Shown here one piece after another: positions 54,138 through 62,963 of a DNA stretch of 64,000 bases. Location of the stretch: contig CAWJHQ010000006.1 in the NCBI GenBank assembly GCA_963842775.1, positions 1 to 64,000 on the forward strand, given 5' to 3'. The DNA is from R-RK-3 sp963842775. Lineage in GTDB: Bacteria > Pseudomonadota > Alphaproteobacteria > Rhizobiales > Rhodomicrobiaceae. How positions within the stretch are numbered: position 1 is the first letter of the stretch; each line of letters opens with the position of its first letter. The translations under genes and the position numbers were made by a program. The notes beneath the pieces are model-generated. The model ran no database searches. It was not told where the DNA came from and saw only the letters and a list, made by a program, of their open reading frames with translations.

Positions 54138-55049
54138 TTGACCGCACCGAGCTACATCGTCGTCGACATCGGAGGCACAAATCTGCGTTTCGGCCGGGTG
54201 GACCGGTCCGGCCAGGGCGAGGTTCTTTCGGCGGTATCGACCCGATCCCTGGCGTCGGACCCCGTTCGGGCTCTCGCGGATCATATCGCTGATCTCAGCG
54301 CCGGGCTTGCCTCCAGGCCATCGGGCATCGTCGTCGGCATTCCCGGCCCGCTCGACGCAACTCGCCGGACGGTGATAGACGCGCCCAACATCCCTTCCCT
54401 GCACGGCCTCCCTCTGGCCGACCAACTCGCGGAATTGAGCGGCCTACCGGTCTGGCTGGAGCATGACGGCGCCTTACTGCTGCTTGGCGAGCAGGCCGCG
54501 GGCAGCGCGGCCGGAGCCGACCTCGTGCTCGGCGTGTTCTTCGGGACCGGCATCGGTTCGGCCTTTCTCAAAGGCGGCCAGCCGCAAAAAGGTGGCGATT
54601 TCGCCATGCAGCTCGGCCACATTCCCGTGCGGGGCGATGGACGCCAATGCCCATGCGGCGGCACCGATTGCATCGAGGCCTATGCGTCGGGGCTCGTGCT
54701 CAGCGAGCTCGCGAGGCAGTACTCCGTCGCGATCGACCGTCTCTTCACCGATCGCAGGGCATCTCCCGGATTGGACGCGGCGCTCAGCGCCTTCGTCGAG
54801 GATCAGGCGCTTCCGATCGCCACGGGGATGACGCTGTTCGACCCGGATGTGACCGTCATAGGCGGCGGTGTGATCGAGATGGCGGATTTTCCAGTCGAGC
54901 AGCTTTTTGAGGCGGCACGGCGCCGGCTTTCCCCGATGTTCGATCCCGGGCGCAAGCGTCTTGTTCGTGCCGAACTCGGCTGGCAGGCCGTCCTCCAAGG
55001 CGCGCTGACCGTCGTCAGCCGGCCAGCTGAGATGCAGCATGGTGCATAA
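54138..55049 (+). CDS. ROK-family sugar kinase
   Basis: A sugar kinase or glucokinase-like protein of 303 residues. IVVDIGGTNLRFGRVD is the ATP phosphate loop, GIPGPLDATRRTVIDAPNIP and EHDGALLLLGEQAAG bind sugar, and GHIPVRGDGRQCPCGGTDCI is the ROK zinc motif (H-x(n)-CxCGxxxC) with its histidine and three cysteines. The frame is open far upstream, but the conserved part begins at the TTG at 54138, which I take as start; no clear ribosome binding site confirms it. It is the first gene of a four-gene plus-strand operon divergent from the ABC transporter, so it likely phosphorylates the imported sugar. Confidence 0.88.
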   Translation: MTAPSYIVVDIGGTNLRFGRVDRSGQGEVLSAVSTRSLASDPVRALADHIADLSAGLASRPSGIVVGIPGPLDATRRTVIDAPNIPSLHGLPLADQLAELSGLPVWLEHDGALLLLGEQAAGSAAGADLVLGVFFGTGIGSAFLKGGQPQKGGDFAMQLGHIPVRGDGRQCPCGGTDCIEAYASGLVLSELARQYSVAIDRLFTDRRASPGLDAALSAFVEDQALPIATGMTLFDPDVTVIGGGVIEMADFPVEQLFEAARRRLSPMFDPGRKRLVRAELGWQAVLQGALTVVSRPAEMQHGA

Positions 55050-56115
55050 GGAAGCGCAGCGGCTGAAAGTCGGCGTCCTCGGTTGCGGCCCGATCGCTCA
55101 AGCGGCACACCTGGAAAGCTGCGCCAAGGCGCGCAATGCCGATCTCTACGCGATCTGCGACGTCGCGCCCGACCTTCTGGAGCGGATGAGATGGACGCAT
55201 GCGCCCGAGCGCACATATGACGACTATGCCGCGATGCTCGCCGATCCCCGCCTCGACGCGGTGATCATTGCCACGTCCGATGCGTATCACGTGCCCGCCT
55301 CCATCGCCGCGCTGGAAGCCGGCAAGCACGTATTGTGCGAAAAGCCTGCAGGCATCGGCGTCGATGAGGTGGAGCGCCTGCGCACCGCCGCGCGGAACTC
55401 ACCTTGCGTGTTCCAGGTCGGCCACATGAAACGGTTCGACGCCGGCATCGAGGCCGCCAAGGCGTTCATCGAAACGGAAATGGGCGAGATGCTGGCGCTC
55501 AAGGCTTGGTATTGCGATTCGACCCACCGCTACGCAATGACCGACGCCGTCCAGCCGCTGATCGTCACCAGCGCCTCGGCCTTGAAGCCGGCGGGTAATC
55601 CGAAAGCCGATCTCAGGCGCTATTACATGCTCGCGCATGGCAGCCACCTCGTGGATACGGCGCGTTATCTGGCTGGCGAGATCGTCAGTGTCGATGCCCG
55701 GCTGAACGAGCGCTTCGGGGCTTATTGCTGGTTCGTCGACGTCGAGTTTGCCAGCGGCGCGCTCGGCCATCTCGACCTGACCGTCGCGGTCCGCATGGAC
55801 TGGCATGAAGGCTTCCAGATCTACGGCCAGAATGGCAGTGTCGTCGGCAAGACCTTCAATCCATGGTACTTTAAGAGCAGCGAAGTGGATATTTTCCATG
55901 AAAGTACCGGGGCGACCACGCGGATTCTCGGAGCGGACGGTCACTTTTACCGCCGCCAGGTCGAAGGTTTCGCGGACACGATCCTGCATGGGGCGGCAAT
56001 GCGCGGCGCCGACATCGACGACGGTGTCGCTTCCGTGCGGGCTATGATCGCGATCAGCCAATCGGCCCTGGACGGCCGCCGGGTTCGGCTCGCCGACGTA
56101 ACCGGAGAGCTGTGA
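55039..56115 (+). CDS. Gfo/Idh/MocA-family NAD(P)-dependent oxidoreductase
   Basis: A dehydrogenase of 358 residues. The Rossmann loop is KVGVLGCGPIAQAAHLESCA, followed by AVIIATSDAYHVPASIAALE and the family signature KHVLCEKPAG with its catalytic lysine. The C-terminal alpha/beta domain begins with CVFQVGHMKRFDAGIEAAKA and holds LAHGSHLVDTARYLAGEIVS with the catalytic histidine/aspartate pair. Enzymes of this family oxidise inositols, glucosides or other polyols. It overlaps the ROK gene by 11 bases, and its own stop overlaps the ATG of the next gene. A function in catabolism of the imported sugar or cyclitol is likely. Confidence 0.92.
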   Translation: MVHKEAQRLKVGVLGCGPIAQAAHLESCAKARNADLYAICDVAPDLLERMRWTHAPERTYDDYAAMLADPRLDAVIIATSDAYHVPASIAALEAGKHVLCEKPAGIGVDEVERLRTAARNSPCVFQVGHMKRFDAGIEAAKAFIETEMGEMLALKAWYCDSTHRYAMTDAVQPLIVTSASALKPAGNPKADLRRYYMLAHGSHLVDTARYLAGEIVSVDARLNERFGAYCWFVDVEFASGALGHLDLTVAVRMDWHEGFQIYGQNGSVVGKTFNPWYFKSSEVDIFHESTGATTRILGADGHFYRRQVEGFADTILHGAAMRGADIDDGVASVRAMIAISQSALDGRRVRLADVTGEL

Positions 56116-56969
56116 TGCAGCTCGGCATCTTCGCCAAGACGTTTGCGGGGCAGACGCCTTCCGCGGTTCTTCAGGCGGCGCGAACCGCCGGCTACCGGGT
56201 CGTGCAATACAACATGGCGTGCTCGGGCCTGGACTCCATGCCGGACTGCCATTCCCGACGGTGCGGCCGAAGCCGTCGGCGGCAGCCGCCCGAGCATCCG
56301 GCATGCGGCTTGCCGCCGTCTCGGCCACCTACAACATGATCCATCCGGATCCGGCGGTTCGCCGGCGGGGACACGCCAGCCTGCGCGTCATCGCGGCTGC
56401 GTCGCGCGCCATGGAGACCGGGCTGCTCACGCTCTGTACCGGCACGCGCGACCCTGACGACCAATGGCGCCGGCATCCCGGCAACGACGCGCCGGAGGCT
56501 TGGCGCGACCTCCTGGCGAGCATGGAAGTCGCGGTCTCCATCGCCGAGGAGTACGATTTGGATCTCGGCATCGAGCCCGAACTGGCCAACGTCGTCAATT
56601 CCGCCTCCCGGGCGCGCCGCCTGCTCGACGAGATCGCAAGCCCGCGGGTCAAGATCGTCATCGACCCCGCCAATCTGGTCGAGACCGAGCCGGCCGAGGA
56701 AAAGCGCCGCATCATCGCCGATGCGATCGATCTCCTCGGCGACCGCATCATCATGGCGCATGCCAAGGACCGGACCGCGGACGGCCGGTTCGCCACCGCC
56801 GGCAAGGGCGCCCTCGACTATCCGCACTATCTCCGCCGCTTGAAGGCGATCGGCTTCGACGGCCCGCTGATCGCTCATGGACTTTCCGAAGCAGAGGCTC
56901 CCGAAACGGCCCGCTTCCTGAAGCGTGAGATGGCTGCGGCCGGGTTTCGCGGAGCAGGAGGGCGAATGA
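56115..56969 (+). pseudogene. Sugar phosphate isomerase/epimerase (TIM barrel), frame broken
   Basis: An AP-endonuclease-2/xylose-isomerase-like TIM-barrel protein of about 283 residues. The first 45 residues (MQLGIFAKTFAGQTPSAVLQ...) are in one frame, a short middle (AIPDGAAEAVGG) in the next, and the rest in the third: SGMRLAAVSATYNMIHPD, then GIEPELANVVNSASRARRLL, VKIVIDPANLVETEPAEEKR and HAKDRTADGRFATAGKGALD with metal-binding residues. A third insertion near 56943 hides the true end (AEQEGE), making it look fused to the hydrolase. All three are +1 insertions. It shares the operon with ROK and Gfo/Idh genes and probably isomerises or epimerises a keto-sugar intermediate. Confidence 0.83.
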
Positions 56970-57766
56970 CATCCGGACCGCTGCTTAACATGGTGGAAAC
57001 CGGCGACGGACCGGCTTTCGTCTTCCAGCACGGGCTGTGTGGCGACGCTGCTCAGCCGGGCGAAGTCTTTCCCACCGACGCGCCGTTCCGGCGCATCACG
57101 CTCGAATGCAGAGGCCACGGCCTTTCCGAGCCCGGCGACCCGAGCGCGTTCAGCATCGCAACCTTCGCGAACGACGTCGCGGACATGATCGAGGCAAAGG
57201 CGATCGCGCCTGTGGCGCTGGGCGGCATCTCGATGGGCTCTGCGATTGCCTTGCGGCTCGCCGTCACCCGCCCGGATCTGGTGAGTGCGCTCGTGCTTGC
57301 GCGCCCGGCGTGGTTCGTTGAGGCCGCGCCGGCCAACATGCGGGCCTTCGGGGAAGTTGGCGATCTCCTCGCGCGGTTCTCGCCGGACGAGGCGCGAACC
57401 CGCTTCGACCGCTCCGACACTTCGGCACTGCTGGAGCGGGAAGCGCCGGACAATCTGGCTTCCCTCCGCGGGTTCTTCGAGCGCTCCCCGCAATGGGTTA
57501 CGGCAGCCTTGTTGAGCCGCATCGCGGCAGACGGTCCGGGCGTCACCGAAGATCAGGTCGCGGCACTCAAATTGCCGGTGCTCGTGATCGGCCACGGCCG
57601 CGACCTCCTGCATCCTTTCGATCACGCCGAGCGCCTCGCCGGGCTGATCCCAGGCGCCCGGCTGGTGGAGATCACCCCCAAGGCGACAAGCTGGGACCAG
57701 TACGCCCTGGAGTTCCGCGAGGCTTTGCGCAGTTTTCTCACCGGCGTCGCCGACCGACAACCGTGA
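56966..57766 (+). CDS. Alpha/beta-fold hydrolase
   Basis: A hydrolase of about 266 residues. The oxyanion part is PAFVFQHGLCGDAAQP, the nucleophile serine is in ALGGISMGSAIALRLA (GxSxG), and the acid and histidine regions are LVIGHGRDLLHPF and the C-terminal helix. The expected catalytic histidine in the final loop is unclear (the last stretch reads VEITPKATSWDQY), so activity needs proof. GGAGCAGGAGG precedes the ATG at 56966. The ATG overlaps the expected stop of the isomerase (ATGA), so it is the fourth gene of the operon, perhaps a lactonase or esterase for a sugar acid. Confidence 0.82.
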   Translation: MTSGPLLNMVETGDGPAFVFQHGLCGDAAQPGEVFPTDAPFRRITLECRGHGLSEPGDPSAFSIATFANDVADMIEAKAIAPVALGGISMGSAIALRLAVTRPDLVSALVLARPAWFVEAAPANMRAFGEVGDLLARFSPDEARTRFDRSDTSALLEREAPDNLASLRGFFERSPQWVTAALLSRIAADGPGVTEDQVAALKLPVLVIGHGRDLLHPFDHAERLAGLIPGARLVEITPKATSWDQYALEFREALRSFLTGVADRQP

Positions 57767-57857
57767 GCCGACCGAGGTCGGTGACGATCGCTCCGCTCGC
57801 GGTGAGGGCACGGGGGGCAGGTGCGACCTATGCCAACGTAATTTTGGTGACGCAATT

Positions 57858-58409
57858 GATAATTTTGATGATGCAATCACGGTAATCCGGTGCTGACCGG
57901 CTGCGAAACCGTTCAGCGTTGCATTGTGGTGAGCAATAATCTGATCGAAACGTAGATCGCCGGCATCGCCCGTCATGTGGCAATCAGCCAGCAATGATAC
58001 GTCATATCCGAGACTGACGGCCCGGCGGCACGTTGTGTCGATACAGAACTGAGTTGAATTTCCGCCAATGATGAGGTGGCGTATCTTAGCGGCCTGTAGC
58101 CGTTCGTGCAGGTCGGTGTCATGGAACGAGTCACAGCTTGCCTTCTGCACGATTGGCTCGCCCGCATCCGGGGTCAATTCTTTGCGGATCTGCCAGCCGA
58201 TGCTGTTCGTTTCGAGCGGATCGCCAGGCGCCTCGTTGTGCTGCACGAAGAACACTGGCGTGCCGTGGGCTCGCGCTCGCGACAGCGACGCTTTGCAGGC
58301 GCAGGACCATCTCCGTCTGAGCCTCGTCAACCAAAGGCTGACGGGCGGGCGACGCCGAATGGTCAAGCACGGCGTTCTGTACATCAATGATAACGAGCGC
58401 AGTGCCCAT
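57858..58409 (-). pseudogene. Isochorismatase-family cysteine hydrolase, frame broken
   Basis: The first part, MGTALVIIDVQNAVLDHSAS with the catalytic aspartate, is in one frame up to about 58270. After one inserted base it continues ARAHGTPVFFVQHNEAPGD, IVQKASCDSFHDTDLHERLQ with the catalytic lysine, and HLIIGGNSTQFCIDTTCRRA with the nucleophile cysteine, then SLGYDVSLLADCHMTGDAGD and HHNATLNGF. The C-terminal stop is not recognisable in this frame, so a second break near 57885 is probable and my end is approximate. The enzyme would hydrolyse an amide or an enol ether, such as a nicotinamidase-like substrate. It is convergent with the hydrolase. Confidence 0.75.
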
Positions 58410-58445
58410 ATCCCGTTCCTCGCCAGTCCAATCAGCGACCCATTC

Positions 58446-58548
58446 TAGAGCGGCGGATCCTTTATCGGAATTGGTAGCGCCGCTCTATCCATTTGTTTGC
58501 GCATCGGATTTGTCCAAAAACCGCTGCGCACTTTTTGGTCCGATGCGC
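58446..58548. repeat. Composite palindromic intergenic repeat, copy 1
   Basis: Two inverted repeats in a row. TAGAGCGGC faces GCCGCTCTA (58446-58487), and GCGCATCGGA faces TCCGATGCGC (58499-58548), the latter enclosing CCAAAAA and TTTTTGG. A second element with the same plan lies at 58751-58851. Such elements are common in Hyphomicrobiales intergenic DNA. Confidence 0.8.
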
Positions 58549-58692
58549 TAGCTACGTCGCTATCGGCTGGAAGTGTCTGAATTGGGTCAAACCGGTTCAA
58601 GCGCCCGTAGACAAGCATCACCCGAACGGTAGACGCGGCGCGGTGAGCAAAATGCGACTCATACCTGATTGGGCAAACTTCAGGAGGGATCA

Positions 58693-58752
58693 ATGACGCC
58701 GCGCAAGTTCATCATCGAGCGGACGCTGGGGCCACCGATCGCCCCCATCTAG
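58693..58752 (+). pseudogene. 19-codon gene start cut by a palindromic repeat
   Basis: A strong AGGAGGG ribosome binding site lies seven bases before an ATG. The frame reads MTPRKFIIERTLGPPIAPI and ends in a TAG whose last two bases are the first two of the repeat at 58751. The beginning resembles the N-terminus of DUF4242-like small proteins (M-x-KFxIER). It may be a gene truncated by insertion of the repeat, or a genuine short peptide. Confidence 0.4.
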
Positions 58753-58851
58753 AGCGGTTCCCGCTTCATTCGAATCGGAAACCGCTCTCGATTCTTTGCT
58801 TGATCGCGCTTCTTATCCGAAAACCGCGTAACACTTTTCGGGAAGCGCTCT
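58751..58851. repeat. Composite palindromic intergenic repeat, copy 2
   Basis: AGAGCGGTT faces AACCGCTCT (58751-58788). Then GCGCTTC faces GAAGCGC (about 58807-58848) around CCGAAAACCG and CACTTTTCGG. It has the same two-palindrome plan and almost the same length as copy 1 (58446-58548), with diverged sequence. Its right end reaches the stop codon of the zinc-ribbon gene. Confidence 0.8.
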
Positions 58852-59231
58852 AGGCCGCGCGTGAGCGCTTCCGGTACTGCTCTTGACGCGTCCGATATCG
58901 ACTGGTGCGAGCAGGCAAAGACGCCTCGAAGCCGCATTCCATGCATCCGAACTGATCTTCATCGAGCGTGTCGCTCGTGATTGGCGCCATCGCCAATTCT
59001 TCCCCCCGATGCATCCAGCACTCAGGACATGGAGGATCTTCATCTTTCACCGTTTGTACGGCTTCATGATATGCCGCGAGGCGTTTTCCAACATCGCTCG
59101 CTTCGACTTTCCGCCCAATGCCGGCTTTGGGCCGGTTGAGACTGCCGATGTCGGCCTCCCGCCGGGTAGTCGGTGGACGCCTTGGCGCCAGCAATCTGCG
59201 CCGCACGCTGGATGAGCTGTTCCATATTCAT
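58850..59231 (-). pseudogene. Small zinc-ribbon protein, frame broken
   Basis: A protein of about 126 residues. It starts MNMEQLIQRAAQIAGAKAST at the ATG at 59231, behind GGCGGAGTGATC. One inserted base near 59160 shifts the frame. The second part reads READIGSLNRPKAGIGRKVE, then AYHEAVQTVKDEDPPCPEC and DQFGCMECGFEASLPA. The two CxxC pairs (CPEC and CMEC), about 30 residues apart, form a probable zinc ribbon. Restored, it looks like a small DNA- or RNA-associated or regulatory protein. No named family is recognised. It is divergent from the LuxR/TPR regulator at 59390. Confidence 0.6.
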
Positions 59232-59389
59232 GATCACTCCGCCTGGAAATCCAGGCGAACAGTGCAGGGATTCGCGCGGCCGGTCCATCTGTGGAAGGAA
59301 AACGGAAAATCGCCGTGCGGCACCGATTGCTGGCCCCGAATGGGCCTAATAGCTAAACTACACGCGAATAGAGCAGATGAGGCAAACGA

Positions 59390-61040
59390 ATGGGAGCTGT
59401 CCGAACGGGTGAGGGCTGCCAGCTCGACCGAGCCCGCAACTGCTACCAGCAGCGCGCCTGGGGCGAAGCGTACCAGGCGCTTTCGCTCGCCGATCAGGAA
59501 ACGCCGCTGGGAGCCGAGGATCTCGAACTGCTTGCGATGGCGGCATATCTCGATCGGCCGGGACGATGAATACCTCAGGACGCTTGAGCGCGCCTACAAT
59601 GCGCATCGGAATATGGGCGAGAAACTTCGCGCCGTGCGCTGCGCGTTCTGGCTCGGCTTTCGCCTGCTCATGCGCGGCGAGATGGGCCACGCGAGCGGTT
59701 GGTTTGCTCGTGCCCAACGCTTGCTGGAAAGCGACGCACGCGAATGCGCCGAGCGGGGCTATCTGCTGCTGCCGACGGTCGGACAGGGGCTCGTTTTCAG
59801 TGACTACGATGCCGCATACGCTGCTGCGGCCGAAGCCGCAGCGATCGGTGAACGCTGCGGCGACCTGGATCTCATCGCCTGCGCCCGCATGGAGCAGGGC
59901 CGGATTCGATTGCAGCAAGGGCGGGTCGAAGCCGGGCTCGCGCACCTGGACGAGACTATGGTTGCCGTTATTTCCGGAGAGCTGTCGCCCCTCGTGACGG
60001 GCCTGATGTATTGCAGCGTGATCGCGACCTGTCAGCAGGTATATGCATTCGATCGCACCCGCGAGTGGACGGTCGCCCTGACGCGGTGGTGCGAAGGCCA
60101 GCCCGATATGGTCGCGTTCGCCGGCGCCTGCCAAGTGCATCGCGCGGAGATCATGCAGCTGCTCGGCACCTGGCCAGAGGCCATCGAGGAAGCACGGCGG
60201 GCGTGTCTGCGTTCGCAAGGGGTCGACCGGCGAGCTGCCGCCGCCGCGCTCTACCGACAAGCAGAGGTCCATCGTCTAAAAGGGGAGTTCGTGGCGGCCG
60301 AGAAAGCGTATCGAGGTGCAAGCCAGCTGGGCCTGGAGCCCCAACCGGGCTTGGCGCTGTTGCGCCTCGCGCAGGAACGCACCGACGCGGCCGCCACCGC
60401 TATTCGCCGTGTCGCGGGCACGACCACGGACCGGCTGAAGCGCATGAGCCTGCTGCCCGCCTATATCGAGATCATGCTGGCCGCCGGCGACGTTCCGGAC
60501 GCACGCAACGCCTGCCGGGAGCTGGAGGAGATTGCCCGGAGCCTTGATACAGGGGTGCCGGGTGCGATTGCCGCTGAGGCGTGCGGAGCGGTGGACCTGG
60601 CCGAAGGCAATGCTCAGGCCGCATTGGGCTCGCTGCGCCGTGCCTTCGAGGTGTGGCAGCGGATCGATGCGCCCTACGCCGCCGCGCGCGTGCGCGTGCT
60701 GATCGGACTGGCCTGCCACGCTCTCGGGGACGAGGACGGGGCCAGTCTGGAGATCGACGCGGCCAAGTCCGTGTTCGAGCGTCTGGGCGCCGCACCGGAT
60801 CTCGCCCGGATCGACTCACTGATAAAGGGCGCTCCCTCCGGTCATACCCATGGGCTGACGCCGCGCGAGCTGCAGGTGTTGCGGCTGGTTGCGGCCGGAG
60901 ACACGAACAAGGCAATTGCCGCCGAGCTCTGCTTGAGCGAGCGGACGGTCGAACGGCACCTGAGCAACATCTTCACCAAGCTCGACCTTTCGACACGGGC
61001 GGCGGCCACCGCCTGGGTCTATCGGCATGATCTGATCTGA
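59390..61040 (+). pseudogene. LuxR-family regulator with TPR-like sensor region, frame broken
   Basis: A regulator of about 549 residues. The first 55 codons from the ATG at 59390 (MGAVRTGEGCQLDRARNCYQ, then AWGEAYQALSLADQETPLG and LLAMAAYLDRPG) are in one frame. One inserted G near 59560 shifts to the frame carrying all the rest. The centre is helical with TPR-like repeats (AVRCAFWLGFRLLMRGEMGH, AIEEARRACLRSQGVDRRAA). The C-terminus is a LuxR helix-turn-helix: LTPRELQVLRLVAAGDTNKA and CLSERTVERHLSNIFTKLDL. An alternative reading in the second frame alone gives a long but unnatural N-terminus. It lies upstream of an FAD monooxygenase and likely controls it. Confidence 0.82.
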
Positions 61041-61254
61041 CCACCGGTGTCCGCATGGGTGGAATCACCCATGCGGCCGCTCCCCACAGATTGAGTAGTG
61101 TCCCCGAAGCGCGAAGGCCGCTGCCGGCGTAGTTTCGGCCTGTATCGGCTGGGCTCTAGCGCGATCCAAGTTCGCAACAAGGGATCACGATCCCGACGCG
61201 ATCGCGCCCCCGATCGTCGCAAACTGATTGTCACAAGAACGGAGCAAAGCTGCG

Positions 61255-62463
61255 ATGACCAAAGCATTCGACGCGATTGTCGTGGGCGCACGCTGCGCTG
61301 GTTCCCCAACAGCGATGTTGCTGGCTCGGAAGGGATATCGGGTCCTCGTGGTCGACCGCGCAACCTTTCCGAGCGACACGGTGTCGACCCACATCCTGCA
61401 CCCGCTTGGCGTAAGAGCCCTGTCAACATGGGGCCTTCTCGATCGCCTGGCGGCCTCCGGATGCCCGCCAATCCACACATACGCCTTCGACTTTGGTGCC
61501 TTCACAATTGCTGGCGCGCCCGGCACGAGAGACGCACCGGTCGCTTACTGCCCACGTCGGACGGTACTCGACAAGCTGCTCGTCGACGCCGCGGCTCAAT
61601 CCGGCGCGGAGATCCGCGAAGGCTTCGCCGTCGAGGAGGTCTTGATCGAGGATGGACGTGTGGTCGGCATAAAGGGCCGTTCGAAGCATGGCGACTCCAC
61701 CATCGAGCGCGCGCAAATTGTCGTCGGCGCCGATGGCAGACGCTCGTTTGTGGCCGAAGCGGTTCGGCCCGAACATTATGACGAGAAGCCCCCCTTGCTC
61801 GCCGGGTACTACACCTATTGGAGCGGCCTGAACATGGAGGGCAGGTTCGAAACCTATATTCGCGATAGACGCGGATTTGGCGTCGCTCCAACCCATGACG
61901 ATCTGACGATGGTCATTGTCGGATGGCCGTACGCGGAATTCGCAGAAAACAGGAAGGACATCGAAGGAAATTATCTGAAGACGATCGAGCTGGTGCCGGC
62001 TTTCGCTGACCGCTTACGCGGCGCCAAGCGGGAAGCCGTGTTCGCCGGCGCGGCGGTGCCGAACTATTTCCGCAAGCCTTACGGTCCCGGTTGGGCGCTC
62101 GTGGGAGATGCCGGCTACAACAGAGACTTTATTACCGGACAAGGAATCATGGACGCCTTCCATGACGCCGAACTCTGCGTGGACGCGCTCGACAGCGCCT
62201 TCTCCGGAACGCGATCGTTCGACGCCGCAATGAGCGAGTACCAGAACACGCGCGATGCACGGGTAAAGGCAATGTACGAATTCACCTGTCAACTCGCTAC
62301 GCTGGAACCCCCGCCGCCGGAACTGCAGCAGCTCTTGGGCGCGGTTCACGGCAACCAGAAAGCCATGGACGGGTTCGCGCGGATGAACGCCGGAACGATT
62401 TCACCGGCAGAGTTCTTCGCGCCGGAGAACGTCGAAAAAATGACCTCGCGGAACGCTGATTGA
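61255..62463 (+). CDS. FAD-dependent monooxygenase
   Basis: A flavoprotein of about 402 residues of the PHBH-like FAD_binding_3 group. FDAIVVGARCAGSPTAMLLA is the GxGxxG-like dinucleotide loop (GARCAG), YRVLVVDRATFPSDTVSTHI holds the ribose-binding acid, IVVGADGRRSFVAEAVRP the second flavin motif (GADG), and WALVGDAGYNRDFITGQGIM the third (GDAG). The presence of the tail MSEYQNTRDARVKAMYEFTC fits group A hydroxylases or geranylgeranyl-reductase-like proteins. I chose the ATG at 61255, nine codons inside the open frame. It is preceded by a LuxR regulator. Substrate unknown; an aromatic or hydrophobic compound is likely. Confidence 0.88.
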   Translation: MTKAFDAIVVGARCAGSPTAMLLARKGYRVLVVDRATFPSDTVSTHILHPLGVRALSTWGLLDRLAASGCPPIHTYAFDFGAFTIAGAPGTRDAPVAYCPRRTVLDKLLVDAAAQSGAEIREGFAVEEVLIEDGRVVGIKGRSKHGDSTIERAQIVVGADGRRSFVAEAVRPEHYDEKPPLLAGYYTYWSGLNMEGRFETYIRDRRGFGVAPTHDDLTMVIVGWPYAEFAENRKDIEGNYLKTIELVPAFADRLRGAKREAVFAGAAVPNYFRKPYGPGWALVGDAGYNRDFITGQGIMDAFHDAELCVDALDSAFSGTRSFDAAMSEYQNTRDARVKAMYEFTCQLATLEPPPPELQQLLGAVHGNQKAMDGFARMNAGTISPAEFFAPENVEKMTSRNAD

Positions 62464-62963
62464 CCTTATGCAGGTAGCTGTCTCATTTCCTCGCGAAATT
62501 AAAGCTTCGCTGGCCCGATGCAACACCGCTTGGGCTCTATCTCGCGTTGGTAACAAAGCTCCAGTGACCGTCCGTTTGCGGTCGAGTTCGGAGTGGCCAA
62601 CTGCCCCTCAGCGTGATCGCACAAGTCGGATTGTTGAAAAAGTCGGCGGCGCGTGGCGATCGATTTCGTCGTGCCGGATTATTATGCGCGCGCGCCGAAG
62701 CCCTGCATGATTTAGCGCAACGGCCACTGATTATAATCATTCCATGTTTGGCAGCCGTGATATTTGTTCATCGGAGCCGCTGAGCACCGTATAGGCGAAT
62801 GCTGGTGACGCCACACGGTCGAACGTCGCGAGCAATCTTTGCCCCATAAGGCGAGCACAGGGGTCAATTAATTCGTACCTGGCTCCGATATGAGCGTATG
62901 CTGCATCGATCAGTCATTCCCTCCCTTCGCGCAGTCCGGAGCGTACTCAGTACGACAGACGTC
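62464..62963. other. 500 bp without recognised gene
   Basis: No frame yields a recognisable protein. Around 62655-62715 one frame ends with VAIDFVVPDYYARAPKPCMI, which looks protein-like and could be a gene scrap, but no start or family is evident. The promoter of the kinase at 62964 should be at the right end. Confidence 0.4.

Noticed and set aside
56219..57766. Apparent isomerase-hydrolase fusion of 515 codons
   Set aside because: Removing one G near 56943 gives a natural end for the isomerase and an ATGA overlap with a well-placed ribosome binding site for the hydrolase, so the fusion is probably an artefact.
56192..58387. 731-codon open frame on the minus strand
   Set aside because: Only the part beyond 57.85 kb is real (isochorismatase). 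The rest is antisense to the isomerase and hydrolase genes, which have clear motifs in the other direction.
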